A DNA stretch of 30,508 nt. Origin: Actinomycetes bacterium. Its GTDB lineage: Bacteria; Actinomycetota; Actinomycetes; S36-B12; UBA10799. Under the pieces are notes generated by a model, which worked only from the letters and a program-made list of their open reading frames with translations, made no database searches and was not told where the DNA came from. The DNA lies in assembly GCA_029779995.1 (NCBI GenBank), contig JAKOZM010000077.1, positions 1-30,508 on the forward strand, given 5' to 3'. The stretch's first letter is position 1. The number at the start of each line of letters is the position of its first letter. Shown here one piece after another: positions 1-8,536 of this stretch. A program made the position numbers and the translations under genes.

Positions 1-453
1 GAAGGGTAAGGCCCCCAGCAGCAGCCCCCCGTAGACGAACAACACGCCCAGGCCGATCAGGACGTCCACCCAGTGCCGGGTGAAGACGCCCGCGGCCATC
101 AGGAAGGTCAAATAGCCGAAGACGGCGCCGCTGGCACCGATGGTGATGGCGTTGGCGGGCCCTACGAGCCACACGCCCAGGCCGCTGCCCACGACGATGA
201 CGCCGGTGATGGCCCAGAAGCGCTGGTAGTACCGCCACGCGACCAGACCTCCGAGGATCAGGAACGGCACCGTGTTGGCCATGAGGTGGGCGAAGTCGGC
301 GTGCAAGAAGGGTGCGGCCACGACGCCAGTCAGGCCGTCGGATTCCCGGCTTTCGATGCCGAAGTCGTCGAGGTCGCCGGGCAGGACCACGTCGAGGACC
401 TCCAGCACCCACATGATGGCCACCAGCAGGAACACCGGAAACAGACGTCTCAT
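1..453 (-). CDS. Rhomboid-family intramembrane serine protease, partial
   Basis: The reading frame is open from an ATG at 453 to the window edge, giving 151 codons with the C-terminus missing. Hydrophobic segments alternate with short loops. After the first membrane segment comes HADFAHLMAN, matching the rhomboid TM2 motif HxxxxHxxxN, and later IGASGAVFGYL, matching the GxSG motif with the nucleophilic serine. The second catalytic residue, a His in a later helix, would lie outside the window, so activity cannot be confirmed. Rhomboids cleave membrane-protein substrates inside the bilayer; the substrate here is unknown. The start codon overlaps the stop of the upstream methyltransferase gene as ATGA, so the two are probably one transcript. 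Confidence 0.85.
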   Translation of the reverse strand, partial: MRRLFPVFLLVAIMWVLEVLDVVLPGDLDDFGIESRESDGLTGVVAAPFLHADFAHLMANTVPFLILGGLVAWRYYQRFWAITGVIVVGSGLGVWLVGPANAITIGASGAVFGYLTFLMAAGVFTRHWVDVLIGLGVLFVYGGLLLGALPF

Positions 454-1139
454 GTATCGAGTATCACCCGGCCCAGGAATCCCGACCACCCGCGCGCGAA
501 CCGCAGGTCTGGGGCATATCGGTCGAGCGCTGTGACCTCGAAGCCGGCCGCGCGCAGCGCAGCCACCACATCGAGGGGATCCATGAGGTGCAGGACATGT
601 GCTTCAGTTTCCGAGCCCCCGTCGTCGCGCACGACGATGGTCCTGGTCAGGGTCCGTCGTTGCGGGTCGGCCTGCACGGTGACTTCGATCTGGTAGGTCG
701 ACGTCGAGGTTATGCGCGTCTGCGGCTGCGGATCCGCCCGACTCGGCCCGGCGAGGTCGAGCAGCACCACACCGCCTGGGTGAAGATGGCGCCGGGCCTG
801 CCGGGCCCAGTGGATGAACCCGGGGAGGTCGGTTGCGTAGTTCAGGACCTCGCCGACGGCCACGATGGCATCGACCTGGCCCGCCGGGAGATGTATGGCA
901 TCACCGAGTTGGAAGCGGGCGCCTGGGTACCGCGAGCGTGCCAGCGCGATCATGTCCGGACTGGCATCCACTCCCAAGTAGTCCCAGCCCGGCAAGCCTG
1001 CATACAGATCCCCGCCGCCGCAGCCCAGGTCGAGCACGGATCCGGTGGGTTGCGCCGCGAGCAGGCTGGCTGCCGCCGTGGCGTAGGCCGTGTAGTCCTG
1101 GACGTGGATGTGGGCCAGGCGCCGTCGGTAGTAGGCCAT
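450..1139 (-). CDS. Class I SAM-dependent methyltransferase
   Basis: The protein has 229 residues from the ATG at 1139. The Rossmann motif I is VLDLGCGGGDLYAGL, followed by an acidic strand end GVDASPDMIALAR (motif II) and a motif IV-like VDAIVAVGEVLNYA; LHPGGVVLLDL is the typical post-motif strand. This is a soluble methyltransferase of the methyltransf_25/11 type; the substrate cannot be told. The frame continues upstream to 1223, but that part lies inside a repeated noncoding element (1164-1225), so MAYYRRRL is the better start. A CACAAT hexamer lies 6 nt before that ATG, compatible with a leaderless start. It overlaps the rhomboid gene by 4 nt. Confidence 0.82.
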   Translation of the reverse strand: MAYYRRRLAHIHVQDYTAYATAAASLLAAQPTGSVLDLGCGGGDLYAGLPGWDYLGVDASPDMIALARSRYPGARFQLGDAIHLPAGQVDAIVAVGEVLNYATDLPGFIHWARQARRHLHPGGVVLLDLAGPSRADPQPQTRITSTSTYQIEVTVQADPQRRTLTRTIVVRDDGGSETEAHVLHLMDPLDVVAALRAAGFEVTALDRYAPDLRFARGWSGFLGRVILDT

Positions 1140-1163
1140 GAGGAGATTGTGCGCCAGAACTGA

Positions 1164-1225
1164 GGTGAGCAATTGGGCGGTTGTTGCTGCGACACGCCGC
1201 GGGGAATCGCACCTTGCGCCCAATC
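1164..1225 (-). repeat. 62-bp dispersed repeat, copy A
   Basis: Read on the minus strand, this block matches 6857-6918 on the plus strand at 56 of 62 positions without gaps. The block starts with GATTGGGCG and ends with AATTGCTCACC. The outer arms ATTGGGCG and CGCCCAAT are perfect inverted repeats, and an inner TGCGA/TCGCA pair nests inside them, so the transcript could fold into one long hairpin. The copy sits just upstream of the methyltransferase-rhomboid operon. It is not part of a recognisable gene. Confidence 0.8.
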
Positions 1226-1289
1226 ATCGCACTGAGGACGAGATTTGTCCCTGACCGAAGGGCCCCTACCACGGCCCCGACTTCGGGCT

Positions 1290-1295
1290 TACCCT
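1290..1295 (+). promoter_or_regulatory. -10-like hexamer TACCCT, 7 nt before ATG 1303
   Basis: TACCCT fits the actinobacterial -10 pattern TANNNT and stands 7 nt from the start codon, which would make the transcript leaderless. No Shine-Dalgarno sequence is visible before 1303. The same arrangement recurs at other genes in the window. Confidence 0.45.
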
Positions 1296-1302
1296 GATCG
1301 TC

Positions 1303-2244
1303 ATGCGCGTTCAGGTGATCTTCGCGGGGGTTCTCGCCGGCGGGTTGCTGGCCGCCTCCCCGGCCCAGGCAGCCATCGGTGAGCCGGCCACCGATCCCAC
1401 CGGTGCGATCTTCCGCTTCGATGAGTGGACCCGCGGGCAGGTCGGCTTCAATCAGAGGTACACGGGCTTTCCGAACTACCCCTATATGACCTACGCCATG
1501 GCCGGCGTCGACGTGCCGGCACAGACCCCCGCCGCGGGCGAGGTCTTCTACATTCACGTCTGGGCAGGTCTGCCCTGGCCACAGTCAGCGGTCGACACGG
1601 CCCTGCCGGAGGTGAGCCTGCCTGACGGTCTGTCAATCGTGCCCGGTGCGACGGCCCAACCGGCGTGCTTCATCGTCCAAAGCGGCTACGTACCCACCCG
1701 CAACCCGGGGTGTGCGGTGTTCCCCACCGGCGCCTCCGGCGTCTCGATCCCCCTTGGCACCTACCCGATCAGCGCCGGCTTGGAGGGCGGCAGTGAGAGC
1801 GTTCACATCTTCCTGCCGGTCGTGGCCAGCGGGCCCATGACAGCCCAGACCCTGTTCACGTCCACGCGAATGCTCCAGAGTCCGTCGATCATCCCGAACC
1901 CGCTGTACGGTGACGCGTCCCTCACGGTCAGCCCGGGTTCCAGCCCCGCTCCCAACCCGGGCGGCGGGGGAACGGGCACTCCCGCGGCACTGGTTGCCCC
2001 CACCCAGCAGTCCTTCACCTGGAAGAAGGGCAAAGCCATCGTGCGCTGGCCCGCGGTCACCGGAGCGCAGGCCTACCGCGCCCGACTCAAAGTCGGCAAG
2101 AAGTGGACCAAGTGGAGTTACCTCAGCAACCCTGGCGTCTCGCTGACAAAGCTCAAGAAGGGTAAGAAGTACACGCTGCAGGTACGCGCCACAGGGGCCT
2201 CCGGTCTCGGCCCGGTCGCTTCCTGGCGGTTCACGGCCAAGTAA
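1303..2244 (+). CDS. Secreted protein with C-terminal fibronectin type III-like domain
   Basis: The protein has 313 residues. Residues 1-23 form a Sec signal peptide (hydrophobic core, then ASPAQA before the likely cleavage site). Residues 24-215 form an exported domain I do not recognise, containing two cysteines near residues 124 and 136 that could form a disulfide. A Pro/Gly-rich linker (APNPGGGGTGTP) leads to a domain at about 230-313 with FnIII features: the early Trp in IVRWPAV, a Tyr in YRARLK, and YTLQVRAT near the end. No catalytic motif or cell-wall anchor is seen, so it is probably released or loosely surface-bound. It stands alone, between a minus-strand operon and the DUF2342 gene. 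Confidence 0.7.
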   Translation: MRVQVIFAGVLAGGLLAASPAQAAIGEPATDPTGAIFRFDEWTRGQVGFNQRYTGFPNYPYMTYAMAGVDVPAQTPAAGEVFYIHVWAGLPWPQSAVDTALPEVSLPDGLSIVPGATAQPACFIVQSGYVPTRNPGCAVFPTGASGVSIPLGTYPISAGLEGGSESVHIFLPVVASGPMTAQTLFTSTRMLQSPSIIPNPLYGDASLTVSPGSSPAPNPGGGGTGTPAALVAPTQQSFTWKKGKAIVRWPAVTGAQAYRARLKVGKKWTKWSYLSNPGVSLTKLKKGKKYTLQVRATGASGLGPVASWRFTAK

Positions 2245-2264
2245 GGCGGGCGCCGTTCTCGGGT

Positions 2265-2270
2265 TACTGT
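2265..2270 (+). promoter_or_regulatory. -10-like hexamer TACTGT, 6 nt before ATG 2277
   Basis: TACTGT matches TANNNT and is 6 nt from the ATG of the DUF2342 gene, which lacks a visible ribosome binding site. This would start a leaderless transcript that probably continues into tilS and hpt. Confidence 0.5.
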
Positions 2271-2276
2271 CGAACT

Positions 2277-3293
2277 ATGGCCGACTCTGTTGACTGGAAC
2301 CTTGCCGCCTCCCTGGGGGCGCGCATCGTGGGCGGTGGACCGCAATTGACCGCCGATGAGGCCAGCCAGACCGTCGCCGAGTTGTACTACCTGGCCGGTG
2401 AGGCCACCCCGCTGGTGCAGGAGACGACCGGCCTCGACGCCTATATCGCCAGCAAGGTCCAGGTTGTGGACCGCCCGGAATGGATCCGCAGCAATGTGGA
2501 CTCCTTCGCTCGGATCAGTGACCCCCTCACGCAGCGGCTGCAGAAAGGTTCGGCCTGGACCCGGGAGATCGGAAGTCGTGCCACCGGTGCCCAGCTCGGC
2601 CTCGTTCTGGGGTTCGTGGGCAGCCGGGTCCTTGGGCAGTTCGAGATCTTCACCCCCGACGATCCGCGCCTGCTGCTGGTGGCTCCCAATATCGTCAGCG
2701 TGGAGCGCCAACTCGGGGCGGTGCCGCGCGACTTCCGGCTGTGGGTGTGTGTGCACGAGCAGACCCACCGCATCCAGTTCGCCGCCGCGCCCTGGCTCAC
2801 CGAGCACTTGCTCACCAACATCCATGAGTACATGCGGCTATCCGACATGACCACCGGTGAACTGCTGGGGCGATTGGGTGCCGCCGTGAAGTCCGTGCGG
2901 TCGGACACGCAAAGCGACGGCATCGTGGGGGCGCTGCAGAGCCCCGAACAGAAAGTGGTTTTCGACCGGCTTACCGCGGTGATGAGCCTGCTCGAGGGAC
3001 ACGCGGACGTGGTCATGGACGAGGTAGGGCCGCAGGCGATCCCGACCGTGCGCTTCATCCGAGGTGCCTTCCAGCAGCGCCGGGCCGCCGGCACGAGCGG
3101 CTGGGAGGGTTTGCTGCGCAAGGTGCTGGCGATGGACCTCAAGGCCCGGCAGTACGCCCAAGGCGCGACCTTCGTGCGCGCGGTGCTGGCCGACGGGGGG
3201 ATGGATCGGTTGAACCAGGTCTGGGAACGCCCGCAGAACTTACCGACGCGCGTCGAGATCGAGAACCCGCAGGTGTGGCTGCAGCGGCTGTGA
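2277..3293 (+). CDS. DUF2342 family zincin-like protein
   Basis: The protein has 338 residues, the usual size for this actinobacterial family, often annotated as a zinc-dependent metalloprotease or as an F420-biosynthesis-associated protein. The zincin motif HExxH is seen as VHEQTHRIQF, and a later LEGHADVVMDE could supply a further metal ligand. There is no signal peptide or clear membrane segment, so it is probably cytoplasmic. Its substrate is not established, and the F420 label rests on genome co-occurrence rather than on chemistry. It lies directly before tilS, a conserved arrangement in Actinomycetota. The stop codon overlaps the probable GTG start of tilS as GTGA. Confidence 0.85.
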   Translation: MADSVDWNLAASLGARIVGGGPQLTADEASQTVAELYYLAGEATPLVQETTGLDAYIASKVQVVDRPEWIRSNVDSFARISDPLTQRLQKGSAWTREIGSRATGAQLGLVLGFVGSRVLGQFEIFTPDDPRLLLVAPNIVSVERQLGAVPRDFRLWVCVHEQTHRIQFAAAPWLTEHLLTNIHEYMRLSDMTTGELLGRLGAAVKSVRSDTQSDGIVGALQSPEQKVVFDRLTAVMSLLEGHADVVMDEVGPQAIPTVRFIRGAFQQRRAAGTSGWEGLLRKVLAMDLKARQYAQGATFVRAVLADGGMDRLNQVWERPQNLPTRVEIENPQVWLQRL

Positions 3294-4213
3294 GCTCACC
3301 TCTGCTGGTAGTGCGCCAGGCGGTGGCCGCCGCGATCAAAGGCCCAGCGCTGGTGGCGTGCTCTGGCGGCGCGGACTCCCTGGCGCTGGCGGCTGGATCG
3401 GCGATGCTGCGCTGGCCCATGCGGGCCGCCATCATCGATCACGGTCTGCAGAACGATTCCGCGGACATCGCGCTGACGGCAGCCCAGCTGTGCCGAGGTT
3501 TGGGGTTGGACGTCACCGTCCGGCGTGTGCAGGTCGGCACCCACGGTGGTCCGGAGGCCGCGGCGCGCACGGCGCGATACGCAGCCCTGCGAGAGATCGC
3601 CGACGGCCTGCCGATCCTGCTGGCCCACACCCTGGACGACCAGGCAGAGACGGTCCTGCTGCGCCTGGCCCGTGGGTCGGGGTCGCGTTCCCTGCAAGCC
3701 ATGGCGCCGGTGGAAGGTGACCTGCGCAGGCCGCTGCTGGCGCTGCGGCGAGAACTCTTGCGGGCCGCCTGCGCGCAGGCGGGGCTGCAGCCGCACGAGG
3801 ATCTCCACAACACCGACCCCCGGTACGCTCGATCCCGCCTGCGCCAGCATGGGCTGCCTGCACTGGTGGAAGATCTCGGACCCGGTGTGACGCTTGGTCT
3901 GGCCCGGTCGGCCGCTCTGCTGCGCGAGGACAACGCCGCGCTGGATCTGTGGGCCAAGCACGCGCACACCGACGATGTGGCGGCCCTGGCCGCCCTGCCC
4001 CGGGCCGTTCTTATGCGCGTGATCAGGTCTTTGTCGCTGGATGCTGGCTGCCCGCCTGCCGCATTGAACCGCGAGCATCTGCAGGCCGTTGCCTCCTTGA
4101 TCGAAGACTGGCATGGCCAAGGACCGATTCATCTGCCAGGCGGTGTCCGCGCAGCCCGGGAGTCTGGCAGGCTAGTGCTGCACCGAACGGCCTGGAGGGA
4201 CGATGCACGTTAA
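3290..4213 (+). CDS. tilS: tRNA(Ile)-lysidine synthase
   Basis: TilS converts the wobble cytidine of the CAU-anticodon tRNA-Ile to lysidine using ATP and lysine, so that the tRNA reads AUA. The N-terminal PP-loop motif [10 protein letters not shown] is at about residues 24-33, followed by IIDHGLQ and the conserved [19 protein letters not shown], both hallmarks of the family. At about 307 residues this is the short actinobacterial form. I chose GTG 3290, which overlaps the preceding stop; GTG 3275 in the same frame is possible and adds five residues. The 3' end overlaps hpt by 11 nt, indicating one operon. Confidence 0.95.
   Translation: MSSPLLVVRQAVAAAIKGPALVACSGGADSLALAAGSAMLRWPMRAAIIDHGLQNDSADIALTAAQLCRGLGLDVTVRRVQVGTHGGPEAAARTARYAALREIADGLPILLAHTLDDQAETVLLRLARGSGSRSLQAMAPVEGDLRRPLLALRRELLRAACAQAGLQPHEDLHNTDPRYARSRLRQHGLPALVEDLGPGVTLGLARSAALLREDNAALDLWAKHAHTDDVAALAALPRAVLMRVIRSLSLDAGCPPAALNREHLQAVASLIEDWHGQGPIHLPGGVRAARESGRLVLHRTAWRDDAR
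4194..4199 (+). promoter_or_regulatory. Ribosome binding site of hpt (GGAGGG)
   Basis: A strong Shine-Dalgarno sequence lies inside the tilS coding region, only 3 nt before the hpt ATG at 4203. It supports that start and translation from a shared mRNA. Confidence 0.6.
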
Positions 4214-4757
4214 GGATCTGGACGGCGAACTCGAGGGCGTGCTGATCACGGCTGAGGAGTTGCAGACCCGGCTCCGTCAAATGGCGTCGCAGGTGGATGT
4301 CGACTATCTCGACAAGGATCTGCTGGTCGTCGGGGTGCTGAAGGGCGCTGTGATGGTGGTCGCCGATTTCGTGCGGGCGTTGTCCATCCCGGTCGAGATG
4401 GACTGGATGGCGGTCTCCTCCTACGGATCGAGCACCAAGAGTTCGGGTGTTGTGCGCATCCTCAAGGATCTCGACTCAGACCTGGGAGGGCGGCACGTCC
4501 TGATCGTCGAGGACATCCTCGACTCCGGGCTGACGTTGTCGTGGCTCCTGCGCAACCTGCGGTCCCGGGGGACGGCCAGCGTCGAGGTGCTCACCCTGCT
4601 GCGTAAACCTGATGCCATGCGCACTGAGGTCGATGTGCGTTATCTGGGTTTCGACATCCCCAACGACTTCGTGGTGGGATACGGCTTGGACTACGCCGAG
4701 AAGTACCGCAATCTGGACTGTGTGGCGAAACTGTCGCCGCACGTATACGAGGGCTGA
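4203..4757 (+). CDS. hpt: Hypoxanthine phosphoribosyltransferase
   Basis: This purine salvage enzyme transfers ribose 5-phosphate from PRPP to hypoxanthine or guanine. The protein has 184 residues, the normal length. The PRPP-binding signature is [14 protein letters not shown] at about residues 99-112, [15 protein letters not shown] is the N-terminal phosphate loop region, and [25 protein letters not shown] is represented by the base-binding DFVVGYG segment. It sits between tilS and ftsH, the standard actinobacterial order. Its start overlaps the end of tilS. Confidence 0.96.
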   Translation: MHVKDLDGELEGVLITAEELQTRLRQMASQVDVDYLDKDLLVVGVLKGAVMVVADFVRALSIPVEMDWMAVSSYGSSTKSSGVVRILKDLDSDLGGRHVLIVEDILDSGLTLSWLLRNLRSRGTASVEVLTLLRKPDAMRTEVDVRYLGFDIPNDFVVGYGLDYAEKYRNLDCVAKLSPHVYEG

Positions 4758-4846
4758 GGCTCCGGATAGCTCAGGAACCCTCACGCTGACAGCGGAACGA
4801 ACGTTCGCTTCAGGTACGGGAATGAGCACGCCGTGCACGCGCGTTC

Positions 4847-4852
4847 TATCCT
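4847..4852 (+). promoter_or_regulatory. -10-like hexamer TATCCT, 7 nt before ATG 4860 (ftsH)
   Basis: TATCCT is a good TANNNT match 7 nt from ATG 4860. GAGGAG at 4854-4859 lies directly against this ATG, too close to act as its ribosome binding site, but it would be well placed for ATG 4866. The sequence therefore allows either a leaderless start at 4860 or a Shine-Dalgarno start at 4866. A 10-bp palindrome (CGAACGTTCG, 4798-4807) lies upstream in the 100-nt hpt-ftsH gap and could be an operator, though it may be chance. Confidence 0.45.
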
Positions 4853-4859
4853 CGAGGAG

Positions 4860-6812
4860 ATGAATATGAAGCGGGTTGCGCGCGGGCCCCTCTTGTGGGT
4901 CCTGCTGGCAGTGCTGTTAGTGCTGCTCGGCAGTTCCCTGGTGTCCAATGCCTCAGGTGTCAAAGATGTGGACACCTGGCAGGCGGTTGACTACATCGAG
5001 CAGAACCAGGCCAAGTCTGCGACCCTGATCGATCGGGAGCAGCGGATCGAACTGACGCTGCAGGACGACTCCAAGGTCCGATCGGAGTACATCACCGGTC
5101 AGGGCCTGGAACTGCAGAACCAACTGCAGGCCAAGAAGGACGCCGGTCAACTCCCTGATGGCTACACCGTCGAGGTCCCTCGCGACAACATCTTCGTCAC
5201 GCTGATCGTCTCGCTGCTGCCCGTGGTCCTGATCGTTGCGCTGCTCTTCTTCTTCATGAGCCAGATGCAGGGTGGTGGCTCCCGCATCATGAACTTCGGC
5301 AAGTCCAAGGCGAAGGCCATCACGAAAGACATGCCACAGACCACGTTCGCCGATGTGGCTGGTGAGGATGAGGCCGTCGAGGAGCTCGAGGAGATCAAGG
5401 AGTTCCTCGCCCAGCCAGCCAAGTTCCAGGCTGTCGGCGCCAAGATCCCCAAGGGCGTGTTGTTGTACGGCCCGCCCGGAACCGGCAAGACCCTGCTGGC
5501 GCGAGCCGTCGCTGGCGAGGCGGGAGTGCCGTTCTACTCGATCTCCGGTTCCGATTTCGTCGAGATGTTCGTCGGTGTCGGCGCATCGCGGGTGCGCGAC
5601 CTGTTCGAGCAGGCCAAGGCCAACGCCCCGGCGATCATCTTCGTCGACGAGATCGACGCCGTCGGGCGACACCGCGGTGCCGGCCTGGGCGGGGGTCACG
5701 ACGAGCGGGAGCAGACCCTGAACCAGCTCCTCGTGGAGATGGACGGGTTCGACGTCTCCGGCGGTGTCATCCTGATCGCTGCGACCAACCGTCCGGACAT
5801 CCTCGATCCGGCGCTACTGCGGCCGGGCCGGTTCGACCGGCAGATCGCCGTGGAACGCCCCGATCTGAAGGGCCGCGAGGACATCCTGCGCGTCCACATC
5901 AAGGGCAAGCCGATCTCCCCGGACATCGACCTGGCCAATATTGCCCGGCGCACACCCGGGTTCACGGGTGCCGACTTGGCCAACGTGCTCAACGAGGCGG
6001 CTCTGCTGACCGCGCGCGTCAACCAGACTCTGATCACGCCCGAGATCATCGATGAGGCGATCGACCGCGTCATTGCCGGTCCCCAGAAGCGCACGCGCGT
6101 CATGAACGAGCACGAGCGCCTCATCACCGCCTACCACGAAGGCGGCCACGCGCTGGTCGCCGCCGCGCAGCCCAACAGCGATCCGGTGCACAAGATCACG
6201 ATCATGCCGCGGGGTCGCGCCCTCGGGTACACCATGGTGCTGCCCGACCAGGAGAAGTACTCCACCACCCGCAACGAGATGCTCGACCAGCTGTCGTACA
6301 TGCTCGGTGGGCGCGCGGCGGAGGAGATGGTCTTTCACGACCCGACCACCGGCGCGTCGAACGACATCGAGAAGGCGACGACGGTGGCCCGGGCCATGGT
6401 CACCCAGTACGGCATGACCGAGCGGCTCGGCGCGATCCGCTACGGCCAGGAGCAGAACGAGGTGTTCCTGGGCCGCGACATGGGCCATGTCCGGGACTAC
6501 TCCGAGGAGATCGCCGCGGCGATCGATGAGGAGGTGCGGGCGCTGATCGAGCAGGCACATCAAGAGGCCTACGAGATCCTGTTCGACAACCGAGACATCC
6601 TCGACCGGCTCGTCGTGGAGTTGCTGGAGAAGGAGACGCTGGACAAGGCGCAGGTGGCTGCGATCTTCTCCGACATCCGGCGCCGTGATGCGCGTCCGGC
6701 CTGGACGGGTTCCGCCCGGCGTCGCCCGCACGAGCGTGGGCCGGTGGACGTCCCCTCATCAAACGGCAATGGGGCCGGTGCTCACGTCGCCTATCCGGAC
6801 CAGCCGGTCTGA
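4860..6812 (+). CDS. ftsH: ATP-dependent zinc metalloprotease FtsH
   Basis: FtsH is a membrane-anchored hexameric AAA+ protease that degrades misfolded or regulatory membrane and cytosolic proteins. The protein has 650 residues. TM1 is at about 7-28, an extracytoplasmic domain follows, and TM2 is at about 110-133. The AAA domain has Walker A GPPGTGKT at about 204-211, Walker B IIFVDEID at about 259-266, and the second region of homology with RPGRFDR. The protease active site is HEGGH at about 426-430, with the third zinc ligand, Asp, in [12 protein letters not shown]. The C-terminal tail is basic and Ser/Gly-rich. The start is 4860 (leaderless) or 4866 (with GAGGAG as ribosome binding site); the frame extends to GTG 4833, which is less likely. 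Confidence 0.96.
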   Translation: MNMKRVARGPLLWVLLAVLLVLLGSSLVSNASGVKDVDTWQAVDYIEQNQAKSATLIDREQRIELTLQDDSKVRSEYITGQGLELQNQLQAKKDAGQLPDGYTVEVPRDNIFVTLIVSLLPVVLIVALLFFFMSQMQGGGSRIMNFGKSKAKAITKDMPQTTFADVAGEDEAVEELEEIKEFLAQPAKFQAVGAKIPKGVLLYGPPGTGKTLLARAVAGEAGVPFYSISGSDFVEMFVGVGASRVRDLFEQAKANAPAIIFVDEIDAVGRHRGAGLGGGHDEREQTLNQLLVEMDGFDVSGGVILIAATNRPDILDPALLRPGRFDRQIAVERPDLKGREDILRVHIKGKPISPDIDLANIARRTPGFTGADLANVLNEAALLTARVNQTLITPEIIDEAIDRVIAGPQKRTRVMNEHERLITAYHEGGHALVAAAQPNSDPVHKITIMPRGRALGYTMVLPDQEKYSTTRNEMLDQLSYMLGGRAAEEMVFHDPTTGASNDIEKATTVARAMVTQYGMTERLGAIRYGQEQNEVFLGRDMGHVRDYSEEIAAAIDEEVRALIEQAHQEAYEILFDNRDILDRLVVELLEKETLDKAQVAAIFSDIRRRDARPAWTGSARRRPHERGPVDVPSSNGNGAGAHVAYPDQPV

Positions 6813-6856
6813 GGCCGCCCAGGCGACGCTGAACGGCCAGCGTGAGGTGGCTGCGG

Positions 6857-6918
6857 GATTGGGCGGAAGGTGCGATTCCGCTCGGCGTGTCGCAGCAACA
6901 CCTGCCGAATTGCTCACC
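6857..6918 (+). repeat. 62-bp dispersed repeat, copy B
   Basis: This block is 56/62 identical to the minus-strand copy at 1164-1225. The inner TGCGA/TCGCA pair is unchanged. The outer arms keep seven of eight pairs if one G-U wobble is counted, despite three substitutions in the right arm. It lies in the 220-nt gap between the convergent ftsH and alpha/beta hydrolase genes, 44 nt after the ftsH stop, and could serve as a terminator-like or mRNA-stabilising structure. Confidence 0.8.
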
Positions 6919-6980
6919 GCCGGCGCAGGATCAGGGCCTAGGTGCTGACGGCGAACATCGGCGCAGGCATTCAGGCGTGG

Positions 6981-7029
6981 TTGGCCTTTCCCCCGCCGTT
7001 TCGGGCCAACACCTCGCGAATTCTTCGCC
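6981..7029 (+). repeat. Hairpin and possible degenerate third repeat copy
   Basis: TTGGCC at 6981-6986 and GGCCAA at 7004-7009 form a 6-bp stem. The segment 6998-7029 matches the right half of copy B (6887-6918) at 23 of 32 positions, including CAACACCT and CGAATT. It may be an old copy of the same element; the match is weak enough to be uncertain. It lies just past the stop of the minus-strand hydrolase and could act as its terminator, although there is no clear T-run. Confidence 0.4.
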
Positions 7030-7032
7030 TCG

Positions 7033-8454
7033 TCAGCCCGCCGAGTTCGAACATCCGACATCTGCGAGCGGCAACTGCCCAGTCAGCATGTATGTATTCA
7101 CCACGTCGTCGACACATGCCGATCCGGCGAAACCCCAGGTCACATGCTGGCCGCCGGCATAGGTCACCGTGCGGGAGCGAGGGAACGCCCGAGACATCCG
7201 TGCCGTCCATGAATTCACTGTGGAACCGTCCCGGCTGGCCCCGAGCACGAGCACGGGCACGTTCGAACCGCGGCCAGTGATCGTGGGAACGGGGTCGGGG
7301 TCCAGTTTCAGGCCTGTGCAGCCCAAGGCGTACTGAATGGCGAGCACGCCACCAAAATTCGGTCCCAGCGCCACTTGCTGCTCGATGATCGGCATGGCCT
7401 GGCCCAGAGACGGCCGGTCCGGGTAGTCGTTGCAGTTGGTCACCGCGAACGCCCCACCGGCGTTACCACTGCGGATGCGCTGCTCGATGACGCGCTTGGT
7501 GGTCGCGGCCAACTGCCCTCGGGCTTTGCGTTTGCCGTCCACCACCGCGTCGTGGGCCAACTGCAGGAACTGCGCGATATAGGGGTAGGCGGCTTGCTGG
7601 GCCACGTTGTTGAAGACCATGTCGCGCAGGACCCACCGGTCGAAGGTCTGTCCATCCGGCAGCCGCACGGTGGCTCGGGCGAGGCGTTTCTGCAGCGCGT
7701 TGAACTGTCGGCGAGCGACGGGATAGGCGTCGGCGAACGGGCCGAACGCCTGATCAGGGCCGGGCGCACCCTCGGCCAGGCTGAGGATGGTGCTGGCGGG
7801 ATCGATGGAACCATCCAGGACGAGCGCTCGTACCCGTTTCGGGTGCGTCAGCGCGTACACGTATCCGATGCGGGTGCCATAACTCATTCCCCAGTAGCTG
7901 AGTTTGCGGTCGCCCAGAGCGGCCCGGATGCGGTCGAGATCAGCGACATTCGCGTTGGTGCTGGTACGCCTCACGACCGCCGGTCGGGAGCGCTGGCAGG
8001 CACGGTTCGCGGCGCGGATGTCCTGCATGAAGCCACGGGCGACCTGCTCCCACGCGACCGGTCCCGTCGCCGGCAGGCGCAGCGGCGCCCCGCGGCAGTC
8101 GTCCAGGTTCGGCCGTGACTTGTTGATCCCGCGCGGATCCCAGGTCACTAGGTCGAATCGGGCCTTTACCGGCTCAGGCAGGAGTTCCCACACGAAGTCG
8201 ATGCTGTCCGTGCCGGACCCACCCGGCCCCCCAGGGTTGAACACCAGGGAGCCGATGCGGTCCGGACCAGTCGCCTGGTGGCGGGCCAGGGCAAGATCGA
8301 TCTGTCGGCCCCCGGGCTTCGTCCGGTTCGCCGGCACTGACAACGTGGCACATTGCCCTCCATCACCACACGGTTGCCAGGAGAGTGCCTGTGCGGGGAC
8401 GGTCATAGCGGTGAGTCCGAATGCCACCACCGCGGCTGTCAGAAGAGTGCGCAT
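7033..8454 (-). CDS. Exported alpha/beta-fold hydrolase, tripeptidyl-aminopeptidase type
   Basis: The protein has 473 residues. Residues 1-23 are a Sec signal peptide ending in [13 protein letters not shown] at about 73-81 is the oxyanion-hole motif of this family. The nucleophile elbow is GMSYG, with Ser at about 191; the Asp is probably in GASRDGST, and the His is in GGQHVTWG at about 437. A TAP-like C-terminal region and paired cysteines fit secreted actinobacterial peptidases (family S33), which release short peptides from protein N-termini. Substrate is inferred from the family only. It lies on the opposite strand between ftsH and folE, which are usually adjacent in this phylum, so it was probably inserted there in this lineage. 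Confidence 0.85.
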   Translation of the reverse strand: MRTLLTAAVVAFGLTAMTVPAQALSWQPCGDGGQCATLSVPANRTKPGGRQIDLALARHQATGPDRIGSLVFNPGGPGGSGTDSIDFVWELLPEPVKARFDLVTWDPRGINKSRPNLDDCRGAPLRLPATGPVAWEQVARGFMQDIRAANRACQRSRPAVVRRTSTNANVADLDRIRAALGDRKLSYWGMSYGTRIGYVYALTHPKRVRALVLDGSIDPASTILSLAEGAPGPDQAFGPFADAYPVARRQFNALQKRLARATVRLPDGQTFDRWVLRDMVFNNVAQQAAYPYIAQFLQLAHDAVVDGKRKARGQLAATTKRVIEQRIRSGNAGGAFAVTNCNDYPDRPSLGQAMPIIEQQVALGPNFGGVLAIQYALGCTGLKLDPDPVPTITGRGSNVPVLVLGASRDGSTVNSWTARMSRAFPRSRTVTYAGGQHVTWGFAGSACVDDVVNTYMLTGQLPLADVGCSNSAG

Positions 8455-8524
8455 ATCGCCTTATCGTCAGTACCCGCGGCAGCCATTAGCCCAGCCTCGG
8501 CAGGCGCGGCGAAGCGCCGTGCAT

Positions 8525-8530
8525 CACACT
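8525..8530 (+). promoter_or_regulatory. -10-like hexamer CACACT, 6 nt before GTG 8537 (folE)
   Basis: CACACT keeps the two most conserved -10 positions (A2 and T6) and is 6 nt from the preferred folE start. There is no Shine-Dalgarno sequence. It is weaker than the TANNNT examples elsewhere in the window. Confidence 0.3.
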
Positions 8531-8536
8531 GGAACG

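Noticed and set aside
1164..1225. tRNA or tRNA-like gene (GGTGCGATTCC resembles a T-arm)
   Set aside because: No acceptor, D or anticodon arms can be placed around it, and the second copy shows no tRNA-type conservation.
4798..4807. Operator palindrome CGAACGTTCG upstream of ftsH
   Set aside because: A 10-bp palindrome is short, has no second copy and no adjacent regulator gene; it could be chance.
7904..8536. N-terminal extension of folE
   Set aside because: The frame is open only because it shadows the opposite-strand hydrolase; FolE family length fits a start at 8537.
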